DNA from: Chloroflexota bacterium
Lineage (GTDB): Bacteria > Chloroflexota > Limnocylindria > Limnocylindrales > CSP1-4
Length of the DNA stretch: 36,519 bases
NCBI GenBank assembly: GCA_029778235.1
Contig: JAKOQS010000089.1
Span: 1-36,519, forward strand
Direction: 5' to 3'
Shown here in pieces: positions 7,393 through 15,511 of this stretch; positions within the stretch are counted from its first letter, which is position 1, and every line of letters starts with the position of its first letter. The position numbers and the translations under genes are program-made. The notes under the pieces were generated by a model, which was not told where the DNA came from, did not search any database, and saw only the letters and a program-made list of their open reading frames with translations.

Positions 7393-8697
7393 TCACGGGG
7401 CGACGCGCTGCCAGCGTGCCCCCTGGTCGAACGGGACGGAGATCGCCCGCGCGGGACGCGCCCCCGTGAGGTCGATGTCGATGATGCTCGTGCCGTCGGC
7501 CGTGTACCCGAGGACGCGCGTCCCGTCGGGTGACCACGTGAGGGGAGCGCCACGGAGGTCCGGGTGGTCCGGGGTGAACCGATCGGCGCCCTCGATCTCG
7601 ACGATCACGACCTGGTACCCGACGACGTCGCTGCGCTGGCGTGTGAAGGCGAGCCTCGTCCCGTCCGGCGACCACGTCGGCCAGGCGTCGTCGGTCGCGC
7701 CGCCGCCCACCCGGAGCGAGATGTCGCGGGTGCCCGACCCGTCGGCAGCCACGACGAACACGTGCATCTCGGTGCCGTCCGGATCGGCCTGGTACGCGAT
7801 GAGGTCTCCGCCGGGCTGCCACTGCGACTCGTGGAACGCGTAGAAGTCCCTCTCGGTGAGTGCATGGGGCACGCGTGCGATCCTGCGGACATCCGTGCCG
7901 TCCGCATTCATCACGTACAGGCCCGTGCTGTCCGGGGCGGCGCCCACGTCAGCGAAGAAGTCGCCCATGCCGGCGAAGGCGATCCGCGTGCCGTCGGGCG
8001 ACCAGACCGGGTCGATCGCCGGGATCCGGGGATCACCGATCGCGCGAAGGTCCGTTCCGTCGCTTGCCATCGTGTGGATCCGGGGCAGCCCGTCCACGTA
8101 CATCCAGCAGGCGATGCGGCGCGAGTCGGGAGCCCAGGCGAGGGGACCGGGCGCTCCCCCCGCGTACCCGCCGAATGCGTATTCCGGCGTGGGCGCCCTC
8201 GTCAGGACCGAGGTCTCGACGGTGCCGTCCGGATCGGTCACGACGATGGCGAAGTGATCGCCCGTCGCCCGCCAGAACGCGAGCTTCGTGCCGTCGGGCG
8301 ACCAGGTCGGCAGGTGGTCGCCGCCGGTCCGGGCCGAGATGTCCCGACGGCCCGACCCGTCAGCCTCCATGAGCACGACGTGCCCCCCCTGCGTATCGAA
8401 CGCGATGCGGCCCGCGCCGGCCAGGCCGTACGGCGCCGGCAGGCGCCGTAGGGCGCCGCTGCCCAGGACCGCGGCCAGCAGGGCCAGGAGCAGCATCGCG
8501 AGGATCAGAGCCCATCCGACGCGACCGAACGGCGCGATGGCCGGCCACGCCGATCCGACCGGCCACCAGCGGCCACGCCGGGGATGGGCGAGGGCGACGG
8601 AGCGCGCGAGATCGACCGCGTCCAGATCGGGCGCGTCGTCGAGGTAGCGCCGATAGGCCTCCTCGAAGCGGAGCTCGAAGCCGCTGCGCTCAGGCAT
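7393..8697 (-). CDS. Membrane-anchored PD40/TolB-like beta-propeller protein, putative sigma-factor partner
   Basis: A 434-residue protein. The N-terminal 58 residues are cytoplasmic-looking and acidic/basic, with no HxxxCxxC zinc anti-sigma motif. One membrane helix follows at about 59-79 (GWALILAMLLLALLAAVLG). The remainder holds PD40/WD40-like blades marked by repeats such as WSPDGTKLAFWR, WAPDSRRIAC, WSPDGTRIAFAG, WSPDGTRLAFTR and WSPDGTRVLGYT; I count about six. Such propellers bind peptides or glycans. The ATG overlaps the end of the sigma-factor gene by 8 bp (the sigma stop lies inside ATGCCTGA), so translation is coupled and expression is probably stoichiometric. By position it should be a membrane sensor that restrains or activates the sigma factor. 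That role is inferred; no known anti-sigma domain is recognisable. Confidence 0.88.
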   Translation of the reverse strand: MPERSGFELRFEEAYRRYLDDAPDLDAVDLARSVALAHPRRGRWWPVGSAWPAIAPFGRVGWALILAMLLLALLAAVLGSGALRRLPAPYGLAGAGRIAFDTQGGHVVLMEADGSGRRDISARTGGDHLPTWSPDGTKLAFWRATGDHFAIVVTDPDGTVETSVLTRAPTPEYAFGGYAGGAPGPLAWAPDSRRIACWMYVDGLPRIHTMASDGTDLRAIGDPRIPAIDPVWSPDGTRIAFAGMGDFFADVGAAPDSTGLYVMNADGTDVRRIARVPHALTERDFYAFHESQWQPGGDLIAYQADPDGTEMHVFVVAADGSGTRDISLRVGGGATDDAWPTWSPDGTRLAFTRQRSDVVGYQVVIVEIEGADRFTPDHPDLRGAPLTWSPDGTRVLGYTADGTSIIDIDLTGARPARAISVPFDQGARWQRVAP

Positions 8698-9241
8698 CTC
8701 CGAGCTCCTTCCGCAGTCGGTCCATCACGCGCGACAGCCGCGACCGGATGCCGGATGCGGAGACCCCAAGGGCCCGGCCGATCTCCTCCGAGTCGAGCCC
8801 GGCGCCGTAGCGGAGGGCGATCACCGCGCGATCGTCCGCCGACAGGCGCGCGAGGGCCGTCGAGAGGTCCGCGCGGCGGATGGCGTCCGCAGCGGTGGCG
8901 TCCGGGCTGGACGGCTCGACGGCGAGCTCCGCGAGCCGGACGGGACGGCGGCGCCTGACGAGTTGGCGCGCCTCGTTCGCGGTGACGGCGACGAGCCAGG
9001 AGCGCACGCGCGACGGGTCCCGGACCGAGCCCAGCTTGCGCCAGGCGACGACGAGGGCAGCCTGGACAGCATCCTTGGCGAGGTCCGACTCGCCGCAGAT
9101 CCCGAAGGCGACGCGGGCCATGTCCTGCGCGTGAGCGGCGACGATCGCGGCGAACGCCTCCTCGTCCCCTGCCGCCGCGCGCTCGACGATCGCGTCGGCG
9201 ACCGCCACGGCATCGATCCGATCCACGGCGAGCCCCGTCAT
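8690..9241 (-). CDS. RNA polymerase sigma factor, ECF (sigma-70 family)
   Basis: A 183-residue sigma factor with only regions 2 and 4. Region 2 spans about residues 24-98 (DEEAFAAIVAAHAQDMARVA, then DLAKDAVQAALVVAWRKL and VRSWLVAVTANEARQLVRRR). Region 4 spans about 122-178, with a helix-turn-helix in DSEEIGRALGVSASGIRSRL. I place the start at the ATG at 9241: it gives the normal ECF length and lies 5 nt after the GCATCTCT promoter box. Longer starts (9313, 9391) would add a stretch unlike the family and would contain the promoter. The downstream overlapping gene encodes a membrane beta-propeller. The same promoter sequence lies in front of the divergent serine-hydrolase lipoprotein, so this factor probably drives its own gene and that one. 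The signal it responds to is unknown. Confidence 0.93.
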   Translation of the reverse strand: MTGLAVDRIDAVAVADAIVERAAAGDEEAFAAIVAAHAQDMARVAFGICGESDLAKDAVQAALVVAWRKLGSVRDPSRVRSWLVAVTANEARQLVRRRRPVRLAELAVEPSSPDATAADAIRRADLSTALARLSADDRAVIALRYGAGLDSEEIGRALGVSASGIRSRLSRVMDRLRKELGDA

Positions 9242-9246
9242 GCCCA

Positions 9247-9278
9247 AGAGATGCGTCCAGGACCGCTGACCGTCCCAC
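9247..9278 (-). promoter_or_regulatory. Putative autoregulated ECF promoter, sigma-factor side
   Basis: On the minus strand GTGGGACGG (9278-9270) and GCATCTCT (9254-9247) are separated by 15 nt. The same pair with the same spacing occurs on the plus strand at 9364-9395. The spacers also share GCGGT at the same offset, giving about 24 of 32 positions identical. ECF promoters typically consist of a G/C-rich GGAAC-like -35 box and a short -10 box at fixed spacing. The sigma-factor ATG lies only 5 nt past the second box, so this transcript would be leaderless. Confidence 0.65.
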
Positions 9279-9363
9279 GCTGCGGCCGACCGGGAGCGGA
9301 TCGCAAGAGCCATCCCGCCCGCGGTCGCCCCCTGGGATCGCCCCGCGCCGGCCCGTACCCGCA

Positions 9364-9395
9364 GTGGGACGGATGGCGGTGGTCGGTGCATCTCT
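9364..9395 (+). promoter_or_regulatory. Putative ECF promoter, serine-hydrolase side
   Basis: GTGGGACGG (9364-9372), 15 nt, then GCATCTCT (9388-9395), matching the element in front of the sigma-factor gene on the other strand. Transcription would begin near 9402 and give a leader of about 95 nt before the ATG at 9497. An in-frame ATG at 9407 would make it nearly leaderless. Confidence 0.6.
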
Positions 9396-9496
9396 CACGC
9401 AGGGGCATGGAGGTCGGGCCACACGACGCGGACGGGCCGCGTCGGCCGGCCACCCGGGACGTCACGCGTGGCCACGACCCGAAAGGGGTGGATCGG

Positions 9497-10858
9497 ATGA
9501 ACGGACCGTGGCATGGCATCGGATCGCGAGGGCATGACGCCGGCCCGCGGCCGCCGCGTCGGCGCACGCGAACGCCGCTCTTCGCTGTCGTCGCCGTGGC
9601 TGCGATCGCGCTCGCGGCCTGTTCGTCCGGCGCCACGAGCCCGGCCGCGTCGAACGACGCCGCCCCGGTCGCGACCGGGGCGGCCGCGACGGTCGTGCCG
9701 ACGAGCGCGGCCCCCGTCGTCACCGCATCACCGGCCGCGAGCGCCGCGAGCCCATCGGTCCCGGCGCCGGCGTCCTCTGGCACGGCGGATGCCCGCTGGC
9801 CGCTGCCCGCCGCGGCGGTCCTGCCGCAGGCGACGACGGCCACCCTCCAGTCGCTGATCGACGGCTGGGTCGGGACGGCCGGGATCCCCGGGGTCGCGGC
9901 TGCCGTCGTCACGCCGGACGGCTCGTGGGCGGGGGCCGCGGGGGTCGACGGCTCCGGCACACCGATCGTCGCGGACTCGGCGTTCGCACTCGCGAGCATC
10001 ACCAAGACGTTCGTGGCCGCGGAGGTCCTCTCGCTGGCCGCCGCCGGGAAGATCGACCTGGACGCGCCGGTGACGTACTACGTCGACCTGCCGTTCGATG
10101 CCGACGGGGCGACGGTCCGCCAGCTCGCGACGATGACGAGCGGCTTCCCGCAGTTCGTCCCCGATGAGACCCTCCAGCCCCTTGTGGCCGGCGACCTCCA
10201 AAGGACGTGGACCGCGCGAGACATCGTGGACGCGTCCGCGGACCAGCCTCGCGTCGGCACGCTCGGCGAGACGGGGAGGTACAACGGGCTCAACTACGTC
10301 GTTCTCGGCATGGTGGTCGAGAAGGTGACCGGCGGGTCGCTCGCTTCCGCGATCCGACGGGACCTGCTCAGCCCGGCGGGGCTGGAGCGGATCTGGACGC
10401 AGCCCGACGAGAAGCCGGGGCAGCCACAGGCCGTCGCGGTCGCCCCCGCGATCGCGGACGTCGTGGACGCGGAGAGCGGGTACCTGCCGTCGCTCGCGGC
10501 CGCATCCACGGGACGCGGCGGAGCGGGGATGGCCGCCGATGCCCCCAGCCTCGCGCGCTGGGGATACCTGCTGTACGGCGGCCGCGTCATCGATCCGACG
10601 CTCGTCGGCACGATGACCGCCGGCGACCTGGCGGCCGACAACGGGTACGGATTCGGCACGATGACCGCCGAGATCTACGGAGCGACGGTCGTCGGCCACG
10701 CGGGCGACTACATGGGCTACTCGTCGATGCTCCTCGTGTGGCCGGAGACGCGGACCGCGGTCGCGGTGCTCGCCCCGAAGCAGGGGGTGAGCGTGGACGG
10801 GACGTTGCCGGGCTGGGTCGTCAGCCTGTACCAGGCGCTGGCGGTGGGGCCCGGCTGA
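9497..10858 (+). CDS. Serine hydrolase lipoprotein, class C beta-lactamase/penicillin-binding fold
   Basis: A 453-residue exported lipoprotein. An Arg-rich n-region and hydrophobic core end in LAAC (Cys 42), followed by a long Ala/Ser/Pro/Val linker to about residue 100. The catalytic domain has SITK at 167-170 (SxxK nucleophile and Lys), YNG at 262-264 in the place of the usual YxN, and HAG at 401-403 in the place of the KTG-equivalent. The fold covers class C beta-lactamases, D-aminopeptidases, esterases and D,D-peptidases, and the substrate cannot be told from sequence. The ATG at 9497 follows GAAAGGGG with normal spacing; an in-frame ATG at 9407 is possible. It is divergent from the sigma-factor gene and has the same putative ECF promoter. 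A wall-remodelling or antibiotic-response role is plausible but unproven. Confidence 0.9.
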   Translation: MNGPWHGIGSRGHDAGPRPPRRRTRTPLFAVVAVAAIALAACSSGATSPAASNDAAPVATGAAATVVPTSAAPVVTASPAASAASPSVPAPASSGTADARWPLPAAAVLPQATTATLQSLIDGWVGTAGIPGVAAAVVTPDGSWAGAAGVDGSGTPIVADSAFALASITKTFVAAEVLSLAAAGKIDLDAPVTYYVDLPFDADGATVRQLATMTSGFPQFVPDETLQPLVAGDLQRTWTARDIVDASADQPRVGTLGETGRYNGLNYVVLGMVVEKVTGGSLASAIRRDLLSPAGLERIWTQPDEKPGQPQAVAVAPAIADVVDAESGYLPSLAAASTGRGGAGMAADAPSLARWGYLLYGGRVIDPTLVGTMTAGDLAADNGYGFGTMTAEIYGATVVGHAGDYMGYSSMLLVWPETRTAVAVLAPKQGVSVDGTLPGWVVSLYQALAVGPG

Positions 10859-10870
10859 AGACGCATTGCC

Positions 10871-10898
10871 CGACTCCGCCGCTCGCGCGGCGGAGTCG
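10871..10898. terminator. Perfect 12-bp hairpin between convergent genes
   Basis: CGACTCCGCCGC (10871-10882) and GCGGCGGAGTCG (10887-10898) form a perfect 12-bp stem around the 4-nt loop TCGC. It fills most of the 53-bp gap between the convergent serine-hydrolase gene and rdgB, so it can serve both strands. There is no T-tract, as is common for hairpins in very GC-rich genomes. Confidence 0.75.
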
Positions 10899-10911
10899 GA
10901 GGCGCCGCCGG

Positions 10912-11658
10912 TCAGTACCCGCGATTCGCCAGGATCCGGGCCATCCGGCGCGCAGCGCGCGCCCGGTGCGAGACGGCGTTCTTCTCCGCGGACGACCACT
11001 CGCCGAGGGTGCGACCGCCCGGCGCCTCGGGCTCGGGCTCGAAGATCGGGTCGTAGCCGAAGCCGCCGTCGCCGCGCGGTCCCGTGGCGATCCGGCCCTC
11101 GAGCGTGCCACGGGTGCGGATCACGCGGATCCCGCCGCGCGGACCGGCTTCGCGTGGGTCCGCGTACGCGAGCACGCACCGGTAGCGCGCGCCGCGCGCG
11201 TCCGGGGGCAGGCCTGCGAGCGTGGCCAGGAGCTTCACGTTGTTCTGCTCGTCGGTGGCGTCGTCGCCGGCGTACCGGCGGGTCCGCACCCCGGGACCGC
11301 CGTCGAGCGCGTCCACCTCGATCCCGGAATCGTCCGCAAGCGTGGGCAGCCCGGAGGCACGCGCGTAGAAGCGGGCCTTGATCGCCGCGTTGACGGCGAA
11401 CGTCGCCCCGTCCTCGATCGGCTCGCCGGCCGCCGTCGCTTCAGGGATGTCTGCCAGGGAGACCAGGCGGGCGCGGGTCAGGTGGAGGAGCTCCGTCAGC
11501 TCGCGGAGCTTGTGCGCGGAGCCGGTCGCGACCAGAAGGATCGGATGGTCGCCGATGGGCGCGCCGATCGCCGGTCGAGCGGCGTCGCCCGGGGCGTCGG
11601 GGGGTGCGCCGGCCGCGCGACCGACCCGCGCGCGCACCCCGGCGGAGGCGCGGGTCAC
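10912..11658 (-). CDS. rdgB: RdgB/HAM1 non-canonical purine NTP pyrophosphatase
   Basis: Hydrolyses dITP, XTP and other deaminated purine nucleotides to monophosphates and so keeps them out of DNA and RNA. The protein has 248 residues. Family motifs are [15 protein letters not shown] (TGNxxK-like substrate loop, with Ser for Asn), [16 protein letters not shown] (catalytic Asp), [22 protein letters not shown] and the C-terminal SHRARA. The GTG start overlaps the rph stop (GTGA, 4 bp), which fixes the reading frame. It leaves an Ala/Pro/Arg-rich N-terminal extension of about 38 residues before the conserved core, longer than usual; a second GTG at 11637 would shorten it. It is the last gene of the foldase-mazG-rph-rdgB operon, just before the 12-bp hairpin. 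Confidence 0.95.
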   Translation of the reverse strand: MTRASAGVRARVGRAAGAPPDAPGDAARPAIGAPIGDHPILLVATGSAHKLRELTELLHLTRARLVSLADIPEATAAGEPIEDGATFAVNAAIKARFYARASGLPTLADDSGIEVDALDGGPGVRTRRYAGDDATDEQNNVKLLATLAGLPPDARGARYRCVLAYADPREAGPRGGIRVIRTRGTLEGRIATGPRGDGGFGYDPIFEPEPEAPGGRTLGEWSSAEKNAVSHRARAARRMARILANRGY

Positions 11659-12389
11659 TTCTCGACGGTCGCGATCGCCCGGGCCTGCGCCTCGAACAGC
11701 TGGGCCAGCCCCGCGTCCGCCAGGTCGAGCAGCGCGTCCACGCCGTCGCGCCCGAACGGCTGCCCCTCGGCCGTCCCCTGGACCTCGACGTACGTCCCGG
11801 CGTCCGTGCCGACCACGTTGAAGTCCACGTCCGCGTGGGAATCCTCCGCGTAGTCGAGGTCGAGGACGGGACGCCCGTCCACGAGGCCGACGCTCACGGC
11901 CGCGACGTGACCGCGGAGATGGCGCTCCATCCCGTACCGCGTGAGCGCGACGGCGAGCGCGATGTACCCGCCGGTGGTCGACGCCGTCCGCGTCCCGCCG
12001 TCGGCCTGGAGGACGTCGCAGTCCACGGTGACCGTCCGCTCGCCGAGCTTCGCGAGGTCCACGACGCCGCGGAGCGATCGTCCGACGAGGCGCTGGATCT
12101 CGTGCGTCCGGCCGCCGACGCGCCCCTGGGCGGACTCGCGCGGCGTCCGCTCGGCCGTGGCGCGCGGCAGCATGCTGTACTCCGCGGTGACCCAGCCCGT
12201 CCCCTTGCCGCGGAGGTGCGGCGGGACGCGGTCCTCGATCGTGGCGGCGCACAGGACGTGCGTGCCGCCCAGCCGGATCAGGCAGGAGCCCTCGGCCCAC
12301 TTCTGGAGGCCGAGCTCCACGGTGACCGGCCGGAGCTCGCCCGGCAGCCGTCCGTCGCCGCGCCGCACCGGCGCGTTCCCGATCGACAT
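11655..12389 (-). CDS. rph: Ribonuclease PH
   Basis: Phosphorolytic 3'-5' exoribonuclease that trims the 3' ends of tRNA precursors and structured RNAs. It has 244 residues, the normal family length. Recognisable blocks are [20 protein letters not shown] at the N-terminus, [19 protein letters not shown], the [19 protein letters not shown] basic RNA-binding segment, [19 protein letters not shown], and the catalytic Asp pair in [22 protein letters not shown] lies just upstream. Two adjacent ATGs (12392 and 12389) overlap the mazG stop. I prefer the second because the first would be only one base from the ribosome-binding site. It is translationally coupled to mazG upstream and to rdgB downstream; rph-rdgB pairing is common in bacteria. 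Confidence 0.96.
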   Translation of the reverse strand: MSIGNAPVRRGDGRLPGELRPVTVELGLQKWAEGSCLIRLGGTHVLCAATIEDRVPPHLRGKGTGWVTAEYSMLPRATAERTPRESAQGRVGGRTHEIQRLVGRSLRGVVDLAKLGERTVTVDCDVLQADGGTRTASTTGGYIALAVALTRYGMERHLRGHVAAVSVGLVDGRPVLDLDYAEDSHADVDFNVVGTDAGTYVEVQGTAEGQPFGRDGVDALLDLADAGLAQLFEAQARAIATVEK

Positions 12390-13630
12390 CATCCCTCCCA
12401 CGCCGCCTCGGCGGCCTTCGCCGCGTCCCAGAGCTCGTCGAGCTCCTCGAACGATAGCTCTCGCAGCGCCACGCCCCGTGCGGCGGCGGCGCGTTCCACC
12501 CGCCGGAAGCGGCGGCGGAACTTCTCGTTCGCCGCCCGGAGTGCCCCCTCCGCCTCCACGCCATGGCGGCGCGCCAGGTTCACCGCGACCATCAGCACGT
12601 CGCCCATCTCGTCCGCCCGCTCGGCCGGCGTGGTCGCGGCCCGGATCTCGTCGAGCTCCTCGAGCAGCTTCTCGACGATCGGCTCGATGGCCGGCCAGTC
12701 GTACCCCAGGTTCGCCGCGCGGTCCTGCATCTCCTGGCTGGCGGCGAGTGCCGGCATCGAGCGGCTGATCCCGTCCAGCGCGCTCCGCGGCTCCTCGACC
12801 TCCGCCGGGTCGTCGCGACCGGCCGCGGCCGCCTCCCGCGCCGCCTGCTCCGCCGCCGCGGCCCGCTCCCCTGCCTTGATCCGTTCCCACTGGCGGTTGA
12901 CGTCGGACGCCGTTCGCGCCTCCGCGTCGCCGAAGACATGCGGGTGCCTGCGGACGATCTTGGCCGCGATGGCGGCCTGGACGTCCGTCAGGTCGAATGC
13001 GCCCGTCTCGGCCGCGAGCTGGGCGTGGAGGACGATCTGCAGGAGGAGGTCGCCGAGCTCCTCCGCGAGACCCGGCGTGGCCGTGTCGGTGTCGAGCGCG
13101 TCGTAGACCTCGTACGCCTCCTCGAGGAGGTGCTTGCGCAACGACCGGTGCGTCTGCTCCCGGTCCCAGGGGCAGCCGTCGGGGCGCCGCAGCCGGTCGG
13201 AGATCCAGGGCATCGCCCACGGGCCGGCGACCGCCTCCACGCGGGGCAGCGGCGCCAGGTAGACCGGGCCGGCCAGTTGGTCGTCGGTGAGCGCCCCGAC
13301 GGTCATGGCCCCGGCCCGCCCGAGCAGGCCGACGGGGTGGCCGGGCGGGTACAGGCGACGGAGGACGTCGACCGCGGCGGACGAAGGCGGCAGGCGGTCC
13401 GATCCCGGCTCGGCGCCATCGGCGGCCGGGTGCGCCGCGCGGTGCCGCCCCGGGAGCGGCTCGACGGACACATCAGGCCGGGACCGCAGGGCGGCGGCCG
13501 GCACCACGAGGAGCGGCCGCCACGCGTCCACGGGCATGCCGCCAAGGCGCTCGACCGCACCCACCTGCAGGCCGTCCGCCGGGTCCAGGCCCCAGCGGAT
13601 GCGCGCCTCGGCGATGAGGGCGTCAAGCAT
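12389..13630 (-). CDS. mazG: MazG-family nucleoside triphosphate pyrophosphohydrolase with remnant YabN-type N-terminal domain
   Basis: Hydrolyses NTPs and dNTPs to monophosphate and pyrophosphate, probably as house-cleaning. The protein has 413 residues. From about residue 145 there are two MazG units: the first has [20 protein letters not shown] and [15 protein letters not shown] (EExxE and ExxD Mg-binding motifs), the second [11 protein letters not shown] with [19 protein letters not shown]. The first ~140 residues (FLDALL-like [56 protein letters not shown]) resemble the C-terminal half of the tetrapyrrole-methylase domain of YabN-type fusions. The SAM-binding N-terminal half is absent and cannot lie upstream, because the foldase stop is only 17 bp away. 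GATGAGGG precedes the ATG. Pyrophosphohydrolase activity is likely; methylase activity is not. Confidence 0.92.
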   Translation of the reverse strand: MLDALIAEARIRWGLDPADGLQVGAVERLGGMPVDAWRPLLVVPAAALRSRPDVSVEPLPGRHRAAHPAADGAEPGSDRLPPSSAAVDVLRRLYPPGHPVGLLGRAGAMTVGALTDDQLAGPVYLAPLPRVEAVAGPWAMPWISDRLRRPDGCPWDREQTHRSLRKHLLEEAYEVYDALDTDTATPGLAEELGDLLLQIVLHAQLAAETGAFDLTDVQAAIAAKIVRRHPHVFGDAEARTASDVNRQWERIKAGERAAAAEQAAREAAAAGRDDPAEVEEPRSALDGISRSMPALAASQEMQDRAANLGYDWPAIEPIVEKLLEELDEIRAATTPAERADEMGDVLMVAVNLARRHGVEAEGALRAANEKFRRRFRRVERAAAARGVALRELSFEELDELWDAAKAAEAAWEG

Positions 13631-13647
13631 CGAACGCCCTCATCGGC

Positions 13648-15372
13648 TCAGGGCTGGGGCGACCCGAGGACCTGGGTCGGCGTGGCCAGCTGCTCGATCT
13701 TCGCGTCGGCGCGCAGCGGCGTGTACCAGCGGTCGAACCCGCCCCCGCGGATGAGCGACGCCTGCGCGGCATCCGGCAGCCGGGTCGTCTCCTGGTTGAT
13801 CTTGAAGATGTAGAACCCATCCTGGGCGGTGAGGACGTCGGAGACGCCGCCCGCCGGGGCCGCGAAGATCACCGTCTCCTTCTCCGTGGGGAGCTGGAGG
13901 CGGGCCACCCACCCGAGCTCGCCGCCGGTGGAGGCGTCCTCGGCATCGGAGTACTTCTTGGCCAGCGCCGAGAAGTCGGCGCCGGGCGCGAGCGCCTCGG
14001 CCCGGATGGTCGTGATCAGCTGGTCGGGCGGCGGCCGGCGGCCGACGTACTCGATGATGTGCCAGCCGTACTGGGTCTTGATCGGGGCGATGAGGTCGCC
14101 CTCCTTGAGGCCGGGGACGAAGATCGCGTCTCCGAACTCCGTGACGACCGAGTCCTGGGTCAGCCAGGGCAGGAGCCCGCCGTCGGCCGCGGAGCCGGTG
14201 TCGTTGCTGCTCTGCTTGGCGGCCGCCTCGAACGTGACCTCGCCCTTCTTGATCTGCTCGTAGATGCGCTGAGCGTCGTCCTTCGCCTTGGTCCACGCCG
14301 GGTCGGTCTCGGGGATGTCCGCGACCTTCGACGGATCCCCGCCGGGCGAGAGGAGGATGTGGCGGACACGGACCTCGTCGCCGGTCCCCTGCGCGCTGTT
14401 CAGCTTGATCTGGCTCACGTACCGCTGGACGGACGGCTCGTCGATGGCGGCGCCGAGGACCTTGTCCGTCAGGTTCTTCTGCGCGACCTCGTAGCCGAGC
14501 AGCGTCCGGTAGACGCCCTGGTCAAGGCCGGCATCGGAGACCTTCTTCGAGAAGTCGGGATCCACCTTCGCGGGATCGATGTCGGTGATCCGGCCGATGT
14601 CGAACCGGCCATCGCTGGTCTCGATGACGTCCGTGTACCCATTCGAGGCGAGCTTGAACATGGCCTCGATGGTCTTCGCGTCCGCCGCGCTCGAGTCGGC
14701 CGAGATCCAGCCGATCGCTCCGTCCACGGGGTCCCCGGTGCCGTTCGCCTTCGCGACCTCGTCCCAGGACTTGCCGGAATCGAGCTCGGCCTTGATCTCC
14801 TGGGCCTTCTTGCGCGCGGCCTCGATCTCCTCGGGCGTGGACTTCGTGGCGCCTTCGCTCACGCCGGGCGCGACCGAGATGAGGAATGCGTTCCGCATCT
14901 CCGGCTGCGTCGCCTCGGCCGTCCAGGCAGTGTCGACCTCCGCCGGCGTCACCTCGACGCCCTGCTCCTTCGCGAGCCCGGTCTGGACCAGTCCGTCGAC
15001 GATCTTCGTGTTCGTCGCCTCGTCCACGTTCTGGCGCCGCGTCCCGATCTCGGTGATCTTCTGGTCGCCGTCCGTCGCGGTCATCCGGTTCGCGGCGACG
15101 AGGGCGCGGACCTGCGCCTCCTCCTGGTCGAGCCGGAATCGCTCGACGGCGTTCGCCTGGCGGTAGAAGTCCCGGCTGACGCTCTGGCCGTTCACCGACA
15201 GCATCGGGGCCATGTGGTCGTCGTACCACGTCTTCCCGACCGCTGCGAGGAGCATCAGCAGGGCGAAGCCGATGGCGGCGCCGAAGCCGAGGGTCATCAG
15301 GAGGTTGCGGCGCTCGCCGGCCTCGAGCCGGTCCTTCCGCGGGCGCGTGACGGGTTTCGCTCGGGAGGTCAT
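13648..15372 (-). CDS. Membrane-anchored parvulin-type peptidyl-prolyl isomerase (SurA/PrsA-like foldase)
   Basis: Extracytoplasmic foldase of 574 residues that helps secreted proteins fold by cis-trans isomerisation of prolyl bonds. After a basic N-terminus there is one membrane helix at about residues 27-47 (TLGFGAAIGFALLMLLAAVG), then a SurA_N-like helical region (VNGQSVSRDFYRQANAVERF). Three parvulin-like units follow: a divergent one (AKANGTGDPVDGAIGWIS), a clear one (VRVRHILLSPGG, GGLLPWLTQDSVVTEFGDAI, GWHIIEYVGRR) and a third near the C-terminus (GGELGWVARLQLPTEKET, DGFYIFKINQ). The ATG at 15372 follows GAAGGG. It is the first gene of an operon with mazG, rph and rdgB, 17 bp apart from mazG. 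The known partners of this foldase here are unknown. Confidence 0.93.
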   Translation of the reverse strand: MTSRAKPVTRPRKDRLEAGERRNLLMTLGFGAAIGFALLMLLAAVGKTWYDDHMAPMLSVNGQSVSRDFYRQANAVERFRLDQEEAQVRALVAANRMTATDGDQKITEIGTRRQNVDEATNTKIVDGLVQTGLAKEQGVEVTPAEVDTAWTAEATQPEMRNAFLISVAPGVSEGATKSTPEEIEAARKKAQEIKAELDSGKSWDEVAKANGTGDPVDGAIGWISADSSAADAKTIEAMFKLASNGYTDVIETSDGRFDIGRITDIDPAKVDPDFSKKVSDAGLDQGVYRTLLGYEVAQKNLTDKVLGAAIDEPSVQRYVSQIKLNSAQGTGDEVRVRHILLSPGGDPSKVADIPETDPAWTKAKDDAQRIYEQIKKGEVTFEAAAKQSSNDTGSAADGGLLPWLTQDSVVTEFGDAIFVPGLKEGDLIAPIKTQYGWHIIEYVGRRPPPDQLITTIRAEALAPGADFSALAKKYSDAEDASTGGELGWVARLQLPTEKETVIFAAPAGGVSDVLTAQDGFYIFKINQETTRLPDAAQASLIRGGGFDRWYTPLRADAKIEQLATPTQVLGSPQP

Positions 15373-15435
15373 GGGATGCGTGGACCCTTCTTGTGCGTAC
15401 AGGCGCCCGGCCGCGTGGGCCGGGCGGACCGGCAC

Positions 15436-15441
15436 ATGGTA
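15436..15441 (-). promoter_or_regulatory. Candidate -10 box (TACCAT) for the foldase-mazG-rph-rdgB operon
   Basis: TACCAT on the minus strand, 63 nt before the foldase ATG, in the 139-bp gap behind the dehydrogenase gene. Expected transcript start is near 15429, giving a leader of about 57 nt. No clear -35 box is seen. Confidence 0.4.
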
Positions 15442-15463
15442 GCGGAGAACGATCGACGACCAC

Positions 15464-15479
15464 GCGCGCGCTCGCGCGC
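15464..15479 (-). terminator. GC-only hairpin downstream of the UDP-sugar dehydrogenase gene
   Basis: On the minus strand GCGCGCG and CGCGCGC flank the dinucleotide AG, about 32 nt after the dehydrogenase stop and before the foldase promoter. It could end the dehydrogenase transcript. There is no T-tract, and alternating GC runs can also occur by chance here. Confidence 0.35.
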
Positions 15480-15511
15480 ACGGGCCGGCGCGCCACTCGG
15501 ACGTCGGCCCG

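Noticed and set aside
13631-13700. Search for a missing N-terminal half of the MazG/YabN methylase domain just upstream, as a frameshifted piece
   Set aside because: Only 17 bp separate the MazG start and the foldase stop, and the foldase frame is intact, so no displaced half exists there.
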